DNA of 55,791 bases from Welwitschia mirabilis (GCA_051453625.1 JBOZIK010000001.1:273762806-273818596); one strand, 5' to 3'; positions 11,590 to 23,160 are shown, counted from the stretch's first letter. A program made the numbers and translations. Notes: generated by a model not told the origin, from the sequence alone.

Positions 11590-12259
11590 ATGGCTTGTAC
11601 TCCTCCTTCTTCTCCTATTGTTGCCTCTAATATCAAGAAGTTGAAGTATTACTTATTTAACTTGGATTCTATGCAAATGGACATGTGCATTAGCAATGTA
11701 GATCCTTATTTGTCTCAACTTTTTATTAGGTTTGAAAATGTAATACAATAATTTCCATATTATAATTAAAATTTGACTAATGAGGTCTTAGATGCCTTGG
11801 ATTCCTTCATTACTTAAGCTTTTAAAGAATGTTTTGGAAGTAGTTTCATTTCTCAAGCTTTGGTCCTTTAATTCATCACTTAGTAAGTGAGTATCTGAGA
11901 TCAATGACGGAAGAATTACATCAACATCTCAATTATGGGAAATAAAATTATGACAGTTCTTTGGATTAGCTAGCTAGATATATGTAAGTGCTAGAGAAGA
12001 AAGTCAATCAGCTTCAAGGCACCAAATCTGTCTTGAGCCTTATTTCACTAATTTTTCATAAGAAAAATATAGAAAGGATAATATGGAATACTAAACCTTA
12101 TCAAAAATTTTGGTTATCTTGCTTAGAGGAAATTAATATGCTAACTAAATCTCTAAGTAAGATGTATCTATTACCCTTGGGTGAGAATTCTGTAGGGCTA
12201 ATATCGAATACTAGGCACTCTCACAGGAGGAATAAATTTTCTAGTCACTTTAAGAATTA
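11590..12259 (+). pseudogene. Antisense additional ORF (aORF) inside the gypsy element, unknown product, broken
   Basis: From the ATG at 11590 (MACTPPSSPIVAS) the frame is open to 11751, then readable past several stops, most of them TAA/TAG at likely Gln positions, to about 11980. A second open segment at 11988-12259 in another frame (EKKVNQLQGTKSVLSLISL and onward, with Cys, Trp and Leu spread as in a globular protein) appears to continue it after a frameshift. The total would be about 220 residues. No known domain is recognised. Additional antisense ORFs between pol and the 3' LTR are described for several plant Ty3/gypsy families, chiefly in the Tat lineage, and this matches that position and orientation. 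Coding status is inferred from composition, the upstream TATA box and the stop spectrum. Confidence 0.55.
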
Positions 12260-13369
12260 AGTTGCTTAAGTTGAAAAGTAGCTTATTTAATGATTTAAGA
12301 AGTATTCTTGCTTTTATTTCTATAGATGGATGTAATAAATTACCTTGATTAATAATGTTTTTAATCCTTATTTCAAATAAATTATCTTTTACTATGTTTA
12401 CTCTTTATTATGGGTACATCTATTCTATTAAAGAAAATTCAAACTAAATAATTCATCAAATTGTTAAAATCATACAAATTGATTTAAAAACTTTGAAGTT
12501 TTTTCTTATCTTAAATGGAATTTAATAATTGTGTATGCTTATTAAATTGAAAATTTTCAGATACATATTCCATCATAGACTAGAATATTCCCTTTTAGTT
12601 TACTTTCTTTGTTGATCTCTAGTTATGATAATGTTCAAGTTTTAGTAACTAGTTGTATCTGAGATGACTCTTGGGGTACAATTGTTCTTCCACTTTTTAT
12701 TTATCATAACTTAGATTAACCATAATGAAGAGAGGAAAACAACTATTAGAGGAGTAAGGACCCATAGGATATATCTATTTTTTATTTTTAAATAAATATA
12801 TCTAAATTATGGCTAATTAACTCTTCAGTGGAGTTCTCACAGCTATCATATTGCACTACTAAAGGACCCTCTTGGGAATATTTGCCTCAATACACTTGTA
12901 GTAGAACATTATTGTAGTTCCTTTTTTTTTGTGAAATGATACTCAAAAGGTTTTCTATTATTTGATGGAATGTGCCTCCTTAATCTTCATAATAAAGATA
13001 ATGCACAATTTCTTATTGAAGGCTTATTGAATCAACTTCTTATTTTATAATCATTTCATTTATCTTAACCATCTTAGTAAATTAATAGACTAAACAGACT
13101 TTAAATAAATAACATGTTCTTTTATTATCTATTCTAGAGCTTTATTTTAGAGGTAGAGTGAAAGTATTCTTTACATCCTGTTAGGGTTTCCTAAACAATT
13201 AAGCATAGATTTGTGATCATTATAAACCTTTATTTTTTGTTCATTAACTTGGTGGGTTACTTTTTCATCAGGATCATATATTTCTATGGCTCCATTTCCT
13301 AGGATATTTNNNNNNNNNNNNNNNNNNNNNNNNNNNTATTCATTTTTTTAATGGATTTTCTTAAGATCA
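12260..13369. other. Spacer between antisense ORF and integrase
   Basis: About 1.1 kb with scattered short open segments on the plus strand but no domain I can identify. It may include the 3' end of the antisense unit. A 27-N gap lies at 13310-13336. Confidence 0.45.
13310..13336. other. Assembly gap (27 N)
   Basis: Gap between integrase end and the spacer; flanks show no duplication. Confidence 0.98.
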
Positions 13370-14340
13370 AAAATTAATACAGAATCTTTTATATTAAAAT
13401 TTATTTTTCTAATTTTGTTATCGTGATATATCTAAGTTTTTTGTTGTATAAGTTCCTTATATAGAAGAGCTTCTTTTAAATTTTTATCTAAAATATTCAT
13501 GTTTTCTATCCATTCTTTTTAGGCTGTGTTTAAATTACATTTTAATTATTTAGCCAATTTAAATGTTTTTATTCTAAATTCAATTGGCAAAATAACTCTT
13601 TTCCCATAAACTAATTCATATGAAGTAAACCCTATAGTACATTTCCAAGTTATTTTTTAATCCCATAGAGCTTCATTTAATTGATCATCCTAATTAGTTT
13701 TCTTATTATTTATAACCGTCATTAATATTTTATTAAGCTCTCTATTAGTTACTTCAACTTGACCATTAGATTGAGGGTGATAGATAGTATAGAGTTTATG
13801 ATGAATTCTGAACTTGGTCAAAAGTTTCTTAAAGAATTCACTAGTAAAATGAGTTTTCCTATTAGATATAAGACTTTAGTGGGCTCCAAACTAGTAGATA
13901 ATACTTTTAAGAAAAGAGTTAATTATGATTTGGAAAGAATAATTTATCATAGCCTTAGCCTTAGAATGTTTACTGAAGTAATCAACATAGATCAAAATGT
14001 ATCTTCTTAAATGATGAGGGATTGATATGTCCAATACAATCTATTCCATAAACATCAAAAGGTTTAATTTCTTGAATTAATTGTTATGGCATTTCTAACT
14101 TTTGGCTAAATGTTCCTTCTCTCTGACATGTATCATAACCTTGGATATAAGTATTTGCATCCTTGAATATGGTGGGCTAATAGTATCCCGTATGGAGAAT
14201 TTTCATTTCTATTCTTTTTGTACCATAATTTCCTCCTTCTTCTTTCTCATGAGCTTTCTTTAAATTTTTTATTTATAAGTCTTTCTATGGATCTTCTGGT
14301 GACATGATCTTTGCATTCTCCAAATAACATCCTATCATGC
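13370..14340 (-). pseudogene. Gypsy integrase domain, broken
   Basis: On the minus strand the signature YHPQSNGQVE is read at about 13754-13783, followed by a TNRELNKIL stretch, a W.CTIGFTSYELVYGK block typical of the plant gypsy integrase core end, and a C-terminal EALLYKELIQQK..YHDNKI region near 13400-13500. The enzyme would insert the cDNA into host DNA (RNase H-like fold with catalytic D, D and E). Several TAG/TAA stops and frameshifts make it non-functional. The N-terminal zinc-binding region toward 14340 is poorly readable. Confidence 0.85.
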
Positions 14341-14469
14341 CAAATATAATTTCTAGAGTCCCTTAACAATCTTTTTCTTTAATAATAAGTTATAACAGAG
14401 GATAATCATTTACTTACAAAAAATTTGACAATGCCAACATATCATGGATTTGTGGTTACCTGAAAAAGT

Positions 14470-14990
14470 TGTTCATCAAGAAACTTATTTCTTATGTTGA
14501 TCTTCTCTTCATTCAGAAACTCTAATATTGATAAGTGATCTGCTATCATATTCTTTGTCCCTTTCTATCAATAATTTTTAAATCAAACTCTTGCATTAAT
14601 AATAGCCACCTCATAATTCTTGAGTTTTCTTCTTTCTTATTCATTATAAATCTAATAGCACAATGATCAGTATGAACTTTGACTTCATAACCTAAAATAT
14701 AATGTCTTAATTTTTCAATGTCATTTCTGCAATTACTAATTCTTTCTATATTACTATATAATTTTTTTGACTTGGTTTAAAGTTCTTACTAATGTAAGAA
14801 ATGGCATAAGATTTACTGTCTTCATCTTTTTATCCTAAAACTACTCCCATAGCATATTTAGATGCATTAGTAGTAATGTGGAATGGTTTTGTTTAATTTG
14901 GTCATTGCATAATAGGTACTGATAAAGTTTATCTTGTAAGGTTTAATAGGAATCTTGACATTTCTCAATCCAGTCATATTTCAGATCCTG
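14470..14990 (-). pseudogene. Gypsy RNase H domain, broken
   Basis: The minus strand reads YAMGVVLGQKDEDSKSYAIS, then SKNFKPSQKNY, then VHTDHCAIRF (about 14646-14682), then RIMRWLLLMQEFDLKI. This is the standard order in plant gypsy RNase H, including the TDH catalytic segment. The usual DAS of the first catalytic segment appears as NAS (D to N, a G-to-A change on the coding strand). Stops are at Gln-like positions. Confidence 0.85.
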
Positions 14991-15900
14991 TTATAGAAGA
15001 TTACTCAAAGGTTTAGCAATTTGCCTAAAATTGGATATGAATCTTCTATAATATCCAACATGTTTTAGGGAACATCTTAACTCTTTAAGTTTGGTTGGAG
15101 ATGGAATATATTTTATAGATTTTATTNNNNNNNNNNNNNNNNNNNNNNNNNNNNNNNNNNNNNNNNNNNNNNNNNNNNNNNNNNNNNNNNNNNNNNNNNN
15201 NNNNNNNNNNNNNNNNNNNNNNNNNNTAGGAAACATCTTAACTCTTTAAGTTTGGTTGTAGATGAAATATCTTTTATAGATTTTATTTTCTATTCATTAG
15301 TTTCAATTCCATTTCTAAATATTCTATGTTTTAAAACTATGCCTTCTTTCATCATAATATAACTTTTCGACTAGTTAAGTATAAGGCGTTGTTCCTTATA
15401 TCTTTCCAAAACATTTTTAGTTTCTTAAGTGACTACTTAGAGTCCTTTCTAAATGTTAAGAAATCATCCCTAAATACTTTCATTGATATTCCTATCATGT
15501 CTTGAAAAATTCTATTTACTAACCTTTGAAAAATAGTAGGATCATTACATAGTCTAAGTGGTAATACTTTATAGGCATGAGTACCCTATTTACAAGTGAA
15601 AGTTATTTTGGATTTGTCTTATAAAGCTATAAGAATCTGATTATAGCTACTATATCCATTTAGAAAGATATATTATTAATGTCTAGACACTCTTTCTAAA
15701 AGTTGACTAATAAATGAAAGAGAAAAATGATCTTTATAAGTTGTTATGTTTAGCATTCTAAAATCTATACACACCTTTCATTTATTTTCTTTCTTTGGTA
15801 CAATCATTATTGAACCAATCCATTCTGAATCAGATATTAGGTAAATGAATCCTACTTTTAAGAGATTAAAATTTTTTTATTTAATTATTTTTTTGATATG
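14991..15900 (-). pseudogene. Gypsy reverse transcriptase domain, broken and interrupted by a 100-N gap
   Basis: Read on the minus strand from high to low coordinate: IVPKKEN, VCIDFRMLNITTYKDHFSL, NGYSSYNQI, VLPLRLCNDPTIFQRLVNRI, FRDDF at 15460-15474 (the YXDD-type catalytic box, usually F-M-D-D-F in this group), and the connection HVGYYRRFISNFRQIAKPL near 15010-15059. These match Athila-like RT. The gap at 15127-15226 is flanked by nearly identical 60-base stretches and likely represents an unmerged overlap. Stops are mainly TAG/TAA. Confidence 0.9.
15127..15226. other. Assembly gap (100 N), flanked by duplicated sequence
   Basis: About 60 bases on the left (ending ttatagattttatt at 15126) recur on the right from 15227 with a few differences. 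Probably an unmerged overlap of contig ends or two alleles. Confidence 0.9.
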
Positions 15901-16289
15901 TGGGTTACATTTTCTTTTTTGTTGTCGACTTAGTTTAATAGAAGTTTCTAAATAGATTCTATGTTGGCATATTTTTGAATCTATTATTTTAATATCTATG
16001 TCATCCTAAGAAAAGGATTATTTTCCTTTTAATTAACATTCTTTAATTCTTTTCTTTTGAGATTAGTAAACAACTATTTATAATCAAATGTCTATTAAGA
16101 ACTACTTCAATATACTCTAGCCCTTCCATAAGAGGAGGCTTTTCTATTTCTTGAGTTGTTAAATATTCTTCTTCATATTTATCTTCATTTTGTTTATTTA
16201 AAATTAGATTAGCTTCTTGTATTAGGATTACATTGCTTCTTGCTTTTGTGTTTTGTACCATTTCTTCAATATATACTGCATTAAAAAGT
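15901..16289 (-). pseudogene. Protease-RT linker of the gypsy polyprotein
   Basis: The minus strand holds an open segment at 16043-16261 (rich in Glu, Lys and Asn) between the protease and RT motifs. No domain is recognised; its position and frame suggest pol linker sequence. Confidence 0.5.
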
Positions 16290-16620
16290 TTGATCTTTTT
16301 TAAGATCTCTAAGACTAATTTCCATTACTCATATTTTAGAATAAATAGTAGCATCTATTATAGCCATCCATTGTCTCTTAAGAATCATTGCATGAGCATC
16401 TCCTTTAGTTTTCATTACTAGTGAATCTATCAAATAGATAAAACCTTGGAGTTTGATGGGTATATCCTTTAAAACTCCTTCTAGCATAACTGCTAAGCTA
16501 TTTACTAAGTAAAATTTTCCTTAGTAACATATTAATTTTGTTTTTCTAATTTTTCATAAGTTTTGTAAGCCATAACATTAATACTTACTCTAAGATCTAC
16601 AAGTTCTTAAACTTTTAGTT
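16290..16620 (-). pseudogene. Gypsy aspartic protease domain, broken
   Basis: The minus strand gives LVDLRVSINVMAYKTYEKL (catalytic Asp codon at 16595-16597) where the group normally has L-D-L/T-G-A/S-S. The Gly after the active-site Asp is Arg here, a G-to-A change on the coding strand. Downstream are GVLKDIPIKLQGF and a degraded I-L-G-R-P-F-L-like segment (MILKRQWMAIIDA). It would process the Gag-Pol polyprotein. Confidence 0.75.
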
Positions 16621-18660
16621 TTCCATCTATTTTTATATCTATAATAGGTGTTTTAGGATTAGTATACTTTACATGTTGTTTATTTTGAAGAACTTGTGTG
16701 GAAGCGTAAGAAACTTGATCCTTTCTTACCATCTCAATTTGTTTCTCTTTTTTATTTTTCTATTTTGAGTACATGCTCTTCATATATTTCCAATACACAG
16801 GTAATCTTTTAATAATTTTAAAATAGGTATTAATATTTTTATACCTTCTAATATTGTTGTTAAATATTCTATATCTTTTTCAACTTTTGGATGTTCTATT
16901 TGTTTACTTATCATTGGAAAAGGTTAATAATATGCTAAGGTATCATCCATTATTTTTCTTTTAACTTCTTCCTCTTCTTTATTTGGGGAGTTACTTGGAT
17001 CAACATTCTTTATTTTGCAATTCATACATCACTTTTTATTTCCTAAATCTAGTAGTTACTACTTTACTTATTGCTTCTCTAGAATTTGGTTGAAGTTGAG
17101 TAGGGATTTTTCCTTTTTTTTTTTCAATTTCTAATTTCTCTCTTTGATCTTTTAGATCTCTATTTTTCCAATTTCTATAGTAATCATACTACTCTTGCCT
17201 CTTTGAGTTTACATATCTTATAAAGATCTCTCCATTTTTTCTTCTCATTTTCTACTTTGATAAAGATACAATTTCTTTCTAGCTTGAGGTTGATTGCTAG
17301 AATTTAAGTGCAATATATTTATATTTAATCACTGAACAAATTATTACATCTAAGGGCTTTTTATTTTATCATGATTATCTTTCCTATGATGTTTACATGT
17401 AGGCCCTTATTTTTTCTTGAGGTGTTGTATAGCTCACTAATTAAATTTTTCTATCATACTTAGTCACTTTTTAGCGACTTCTTTCATAAGAACGATATGT
17501 TTTAAGCTATACATACTACCATCTAATTCTAGGTACATACTTCATCTACCTTCTTCTTATTTTCATTTTCTTGACTCCATCTTTGATTTATATTATAAAA
17601 CTGAGTAATGGCTTCTCCCACTTCTTAGACATTCTTGATTTTAATCCTTTCTCTATATAACAAGTCTAATTCCTTTAATGTCTAGCTTTGCATTTCTCTG
17701 ATACGTCTATGACTCATTCCCTAGATGTGATTTCATAATTAGGACATCTAGCTAACAATATGTTATACCTATCCATAAATTAATCAAATCTTTTATTATC
17801 TCTTTGTTTAATGTTTAGGATTTATTCTTTTAAATCTTTCACTATTTTCATAGGTTGAAATTTAGCTAGAAGAGCATTTTTAAGGTTTCCTCATGAACTA
17901 AAAGCATGATTAGGATTTCTATGATACCATAATTGATCATCTCCTTTTAGGGAAAAAGAAAAATATCTTAAAAAGTCAAATTCTGAGTCAAGATAATTAT
18001 CTTTATAAACGACATTAAATAAGATTCGGTATAATAGGGGTTCTTTTGACTTTTTACCTTAAAAAACGGGTATAGTAGTAGTATTTATGTTTTTTTCTTT
18101 ATCTAGTTACTGTAGAACTATAGGATTNNNNNNNNNNNNNNNNNNNNNNNNNNNNNNNNNNNNNNNNNNNNNNNNNNNNNNNNNNNNNNNNNNNNNNNNN
18201 NNNNNNNNNNNNNNNNNNNNNNNNNNNCTTTATCTAGTTACTGTAGAACTCTAGGATTAATTGGACTTAAATCATCTAACTAGTGGGTATCATGATTCAC
18301 TGGTGTTGAATCTCCATCATCTTCCCATTAACATCTTGTTACAACTCTCTTTTTAGATTTTCTAATCTTTACTATTTGAGAAGATTCTCTTGGTGAGGGG
18401 GGTAATGTAATAATGCCATGTAATCACTACTTAAATTTAATCATTAATTTAGAAAAGATTTGGTTTTTTACCATCTTTACTAAGATTACTTCGTCTTCTG
18501 TAAAATTGTCTTCTTCTACCTCTAAGTTAATAGTACTTTTGATTCACTCATCTAGACCATATTTATGTGGATCTTTAACACACTTGCCTCTTTTATCTCA
18601 TCATTTTACTTAACTATCTTATTGCATGACAATTTTTATCATCTTTGCTAGTTGACTTTA
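16621..18660 (-). pseudogene. Gypsy gag region, broken
   Basis: On the minus strand a capsid-like block RYFSFSLKGDDQLWYH is read at about 17930-17975, followed by LAKFQPMKIVKDLKE and, near 17730-17800, MDRYNILLARCPNYEI, the conserved gag motif of Athila/Tat-type elements. The sequence from 18240 to 18660 is the N-terminal part and leader. I could not find an intact CCHC zinc knuckle in 16621-17400. A 100-N gap (18128-18227) is flanked by duplicated sequence. Many TAG/TAA stops. Confidence 0.7.
18128..18227. other. Assembly gap (100 N), flanked by duplicated sequence
   Basis: ctttatctagttactgtaga, then act.taggatt, is present on both sides, with one extra base on the right. Confidence 0.9.
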
Positions 18661-18665
18661 GAGCA

Positions 18666-18683
18666 GTCCTCCTTCTAGCACCA
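18666..18683 (-). other. Primer binding site of the gypsy element
   Basis: On the minus strand, three bases after the 5' LTR end, the sequence TGGTGCTAGAAGGAGGAC has the form of the TGGCGCC-type PBS used by plant Ty3/gypsy elements, with CGCC changed to TGCT by transitions. Confidence 0.6.
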
Positions 18684-18686
18684 AAA

Positions 18687-19641
18687 TGAGTGGTGGCTTA
18701 TATGATAAAATAAGTATAGAAAGCATCACAAAATAATATCTGAAACTATAAAATAATGCTAGAAAAGGTATAAACTATGCTACTTCTAATCTAAAATAAG
18801 TACACATCATTAAATAAAAATACATCAAAAACTAGTTAAGACTTAACCATTTAGTTTAAAATTCATCATCAAAATAGTCTTGTGATGAAGTTACTTGAAC
18901 TAGTCAAGTTATTTATTGAAGCTTAATTGTACAAATATTATACCAAGGGGGAATAATAAAAGAAATGAAAAATAATAAAGCCTAAACAATCTACTAAGTA
19001 ATACTTATTTCTAAGTACTAAAATTATCCCAGTTTGTGTTTTGCTATATAAATAGGAGTAAGATAGAAGTAATATTACTTTTTTTTTGAAGTAATAGAGT
19101 ATCCATACAATGATACTTGAATGCTTTTCAATTTTATATTGAAATATGAATTGTTACATAAAGATGAGCTAACAACTATGTTCTTCTTTATAAGTAATAC
19201 TATGGAGTATAGGAAAATGCTACTAATACCTTTGCAGACTAGCTAGAGTTCTCTAGTTTGACCTTCTTGCCTCGTCTATTCTTAGAGCCTTTTTGTTAAA
19301 AATATTTACCAAAAATATCACCACCTTTAGTGGTAATCATGTTCTTATATCCTTGTTAGTTTTTTGGTTTCCATTTTTTACTCCTGAGGAATAGGTATAT
19401 GGTTGGATTTATTTTGATGATCTGCTACCTCAACCTTCTTTCTCATCTTCATGCTACTTGGCATCCTATATCTGAAATGCAATAATGAAATATATACATA
19501 TACTAACCTACTAACATACTAACTAACTAACTGATTGATTACTAATCATAAATATAGAAAAAAACATCTATTTAGTGTTAAAATATATAATTGAGATAAT
19601 GAAAACCATTCCATTAATAAATAAGATTTACATTAAATTCA
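18687..19641 (-). repeat. 5' LTR of the gypsy element (right copy)
   Basis: A 955-bp direct repeat of 8023-9086. Shared landmarks are aaaataagt/gcata near the inner edge, caccacctttagtggt/ccacctttagtggtgat (a short palindrome), and gatttacat.aaattca at the outer edge. The copies differ at many positions and by small indels. Confidence 0.85.
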
Positions 19642-20833
19642 TCTTTATATATGTAAAATAATTGGTTTTCTTTCTTAACATATATAAAGAGTGAGTTTAA
19701 TATCATGTTAAACTTAATAAATTATTCTTTCTTTCTCCTACATTTTTATAAACTCTACATTAAAACCAAATTGATAAATTCCACTATTTTTATTTTTTAT
19801 TTTTGAAGAGTCTACACATTTCTAAAAACCAATATCCTATTGAATCATTGAAACATAAAGAACTAATTATAATGGATTACTAGACCTAAAAGGGATGAGT
19901 ATAGAGATGAATATTATATCATGTCCTTTACTTAGAAAATTAAATAGTAGAAAAAATTAAGCAATGAAGTATTTATTAACATGTTAATAGTCACTATTAC
20001 TAAAATGATGAGAATAAAATAATGAGTACAATGCATGAGAATGATTACCTATTAAAGTAATAGTATGTTAATAAGAACTATAATAACATCAGATATAAAT
20101 AATAATAGAGTTTATTTTAAAATATACACAAGTTAAAAAATATTTAAAAAAAACTTAAAAGACTTAAGAAAAACTTAGAAAGAACACATTATCAATGGAG
20201 AAATCAAGTGAAAAGAAAAAATGTAACCTAGAAAATCTTATTGCACATGTATGTGTTTAATCTAGTTGGCTTACTTTTTCTTGATATGTTAATTTCTAAT
20301 ATCTTTATCTATAAGTTGGATCAATTTTATTACTCTATCACTATGTCCCTCCTAATTTTCTTCTCTATAGATGAATTTTGTTATTCAATTCCCTTTTCTA
20401 GATGAACTAAAGAATCATTTTCTACTCTAAAAACTAGTGTTTTTACAAAATCAGTATATAGTTATTAGCATTTTTGTTATTATAATAAACGTAGAATCCC
20501 AGTCTATAGTTTCACAATTAAAATGGAATGGTTAAAAAAGCAACATAATCTAATAGGTTGATAGAAATTTTCTACACCAATGAAAGTAATGTACCCATAA
20601 AACTACCATAGACTATATGCTGAGGGGAACTTAATATTTAAAATATGTAAAAAAACATAATAGTTTTTATTGTTCCTTCTTAAAATATTTATCTTTCCAT
20701 TTCTTTGATGTAATAATAGGGTTTTATTTGGTAAGGATCAAATGATCAAAGTTGATATGAATGCTGATAGTATAAGAAACGAAGAGACTTTGAACCTCAC
20801 TAAAGTATAGAGTATAAGATCTTAAAAGTAAAA

Positions 20834-20945
20834 AGACATAAAAAGAAATTAATTTGCAAGGGATGTTATCAGGGACCATTTCTTGTCATTAAAACTAAAA
20901 ATACAAAAAAAGAAATTAATCTACAAGGGATGTTATCATATCCCA
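20834..20945. repeat. Tandem duplication, period 67 bp
   Basis: aaagaaattaat followed by acaagggatgttatca occurs twice (aaattaat ends at 20853 and 20920), with a few substitutions. It is a local duplication of no evident function. Confidence 0.75.
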
Positions 20946-21427
20946 CATTTTGTAATCATTAATAACTTAGATAGTATTTTAGGTAATTAACCTTAGTTTT
21001 TATAATTTTCATAACTCAACATATAAATGATAATAATTATGTAGTGAACATTTTTTGGAGAAAGAAATTCATAATTAAAAACTATCCAAATATGAAAATT
21101 AAATAACCCCATTATGTAAGGGATTTAAATCACATTGTAAACTATTAAATTCAAAATCTCAAGCGTATAATAATATTTTTTATAAAAATTCTAAGTTACA
21201 TCTTATTTACTCATTTAAATTTCTCAGTACATGTCATAGGTATACTATGCTTAATTATGAATAGACATCTTCTTATTTATGTCATGTGATTGATAGATAA
21301 CATGCATTATAAAATGAAGGAGCATGTAAATAATTACATACACTCTTACCTAAAACCAAGAATGAAAAATAAGTGGATTTACTCTACCATAACCTTTTCC
21401 TTCTTAAGATGTGTAATCATACTTGAT

Positions 21428-21610
21428 TTATAACATATTAATTATTTCGTTCATTGGAATTAAATAAGTTTATATCATTATGTAATATGATAATTTTAAA
21501 ATTTTTACACTTTTTGTTTAGCGCATGTTTTGAATTGATATTCATAACATGTAATTATTTTATTCATTGGAGTTAAAAAGGCTTATCTCATTATGTCACA
21601 TATCAATGTC
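21428..21610. repeat. Tandem duplication, period about 113 bp
   Basis: The block ataacat.taattatttcgttcattgg.gttaaa.aagtttatatcattatgt is seen near 21430 and again near 21544, diverged by substitutions. Confidence 0.65.
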
Positions 21611-21682
21611 AAAATTTATGTGTTTATATTTTTAATGTAGTTTTTAAATTAATTAAACACACTTATGAGCCTATGACGATTT

Positions 21683-21792
21683 GAAAAGAGATATCATGAG
21701 AAAAAGATTCATGTAATTAATCTTACTAACTAAATTAAATAAGTTACTCATCCTAGTTAGGTACATGAATCATAAATATGATGTCTCTTTTC
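21683..21792. repeat. Inverted repeat (hairpin), 36-bp arms
   Basis: gaaaagagatatcat (21683-21697) pairs with atgatgtctcttttc (ends 21792), and gattcatgta pairs with tacatgaatc further in, leaving a loop of about 38 bases. Weaker pairing extends outward (tatgagcc / ggttgctcat). It could be the remnant of a MITE, but no target-site duplication was identified. Confidence 0.6.
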
Positions 21793-22198
21793 ATACTCCA
21801 AGGTTGCTCATTATTCATCCCATTTATAAATGGTAAATAATGTGATTCTATTATTTTGAGCTATGGGCCACTTTTAATTAATTAAAAAATTTCTTTCCTT
21901 TATTATAGAAAAAATAAAAAAGGTACATCCCATTTTTCATGCAAGTGCAATTCCTTCTCTTGCCCTTCTTATTGTCTTACTTGTGAAGCTTGAATCTTGG
22001 GAGTATGAAGCTGGGAAACTTAGGGTTTTGAATCTTAGATCTTGGAAACTTGGTTCTAGGAGCTTGGAAGCTTTAATCTAAGGATTTTAGTCTTGAAAAT
22101 TGATTAATATTTATATATTAATCAATCACTAATCTTTCTAAATAATCTCCCTTGCTTAGGTTATCCATATGATGATCTCTCTTAAGATTCTAACCAGA

Positions 22199-22423
22199 TG
22201 TGATGTTTACATCCTATTTTAATGCTTTAAATCTATTGTAATTTTTTTCCTTTATTCTCTCAAATTCTTGAGAGATTTTATAATAGAAATTCCCTCATTC
22301 ACTCTTTTCCATTTTTGATGTAGTAATCTATATTTAATGAGACTTGATCTCATATCAAAGTAATACATCCAATATAGCTTTCTATAGAACTATCTTGAAT
22401 TCATGAGTTTATTGTTTATTTCA
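22199..22423 (+). repeat. 5' LTR of copia element 1
   Basis: It begins tgtgatgttt.acatccta and shares blocks with the right copy: an agagattttat/agagatttttt block, tccatttttg.atgtagtaatctatattt, gagacttgatctcat, and a tcttgaatt..tgagtt..ttgttt end. The exact start could be 22199, 22201 or 22204. Confidence 0.8.
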
Positions 22424-22425
22424 TC

Positions 22426-22438
22426 TAGTATCAGATCC
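22426..22438 (+). other. Primer binding site of copia element 1
   Basis: tagtatcagatcc, two bases after the LTR, matches the tRNA-iMet complement TGGTATCAGAGCC except for G-to-A and G-to-T changes. A T18 tract follows immediately. Confidence 0.8.
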
Positions 22439-22478
22439 TTTTTTTTTTTTTTTTTTGATTGAAACTTTAAAAGTTGAG

Positions 22479-23160
22479 ATGGCACAAGTACTTCTAGCTA
22501 GCACTTCTGTGTTTACAACTATGTATGCTCCTTACTTCTTAAGAGAAAATTATAATTATTGAGAAATCAAGATGAGGATATTATTTATGTTCTAAAACCT
22601 TTGAGGTTTGATGGCTATTGAAATTAATCACATAACAAATTCAACAACTCTTCCATTCATGGAATGAAATAATTCTAAAGCACTTTTTATACTCTAGATG
22701 AGTGCAAGTGATCTAATCTTTTTAAAGATTACAAGTCAAACATATACAAAAGAACCTTGGGAAGCTTTCAAGATTGAGTACAAAGGATTAGATTGAGTAA
22801 AAAATATGGGATTGCAAATTTTGATCATAGACTATGAAACTATTATCATGAAAGAGTCTAAATCTCTTGAGCATTACATTAATCTTCTTTAACAGATTGT
22901 TAATGTTCTATAAACTTGTGAAGAAAACATCAAAGAATTAAAGTTCGTGGAAAAGATTCTCTAAATAGTCATCAATCACTATGATCTTATTGTCTATGTA
23001 ATAGAAGAAAGTAAAGATATTATTCAAATAACAATGGTTGAGCTTATTGAAAGTTTCAAAATGTTCATGACAAAATTCATATCAAGAATAATAAACTAAT
23101 CAAGGATGTGATTGTGATAACCTAAGTTAAAGGAATAGCAATCATGATGACCAAGGATGA
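22479..23160 (+). pseudogene. Copia element 1 gag (UBN2-type), broken
   Basis: An ATG at 22479 opens MAQVLLASTSVFTTMYAPYF, then LRENYNYQ/*EIKMRILF resembling the N-terminal copia gag (Y-x-x-W-x-x-K/R-M). From 22741 the sequence gives TKEPWEAFKIEYKG, ESKSLEHYINLL, CEENIKELKFVEKIL and EESKDIIQITMVELIESFK, a clear match to the UBN2 gag family of plant copia elements. Stops are TAA/TAG/TGA at Gln/Trp-like sites. No zinc knuckle is readable downstream. Confidence 0.8.

Larger units (their letters stand above)
8023..19641 (-). mobile_element. Ty3/gypsy LTR retrotransposon, Athila/Tat-like, nearly full length but decayed
   Basis: Two direct repeats (8023-9086 and 18687-19641) flank an internal region encoding, on the minus strand in order, gag, protease, RT, RNase H and integrase. 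RNase H before integrase places it in Ty3/gypsy. Gag (SFSLKG block) and RT motifs (KDHF, NGYSSYNQI, LCNDPTIFQR) resemble the non-chromovirus Athila/Tat group, as does the long region between integrase and the 3' LTR. The LTRs differ substantially, so the insertion is old. No perfect 5-bp duplication abuts my boundaries, but tcttt occurs at 8013-8017 and at 19642-19646, so the left edge may be a few bases off. Confidence 0.88.
19642..22198. other. Unassigned AT-rich DNA between the gypsy and copia elements
   Basis: No recognisable coding sequence. It holds two small tandem duplications and a hairpin, listed separately, and a stretch near 21990-22090 with repeated cttgg/ttggaa words. No boundary of a further element could be fixed. 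Confidence 0.55.

Noticed and set aside
13759-14010. 83-codon open frame on the plus strand
   Set aside because: It is the reverse-complement shadow of the well-supported gypsy integrase on the minus strand.
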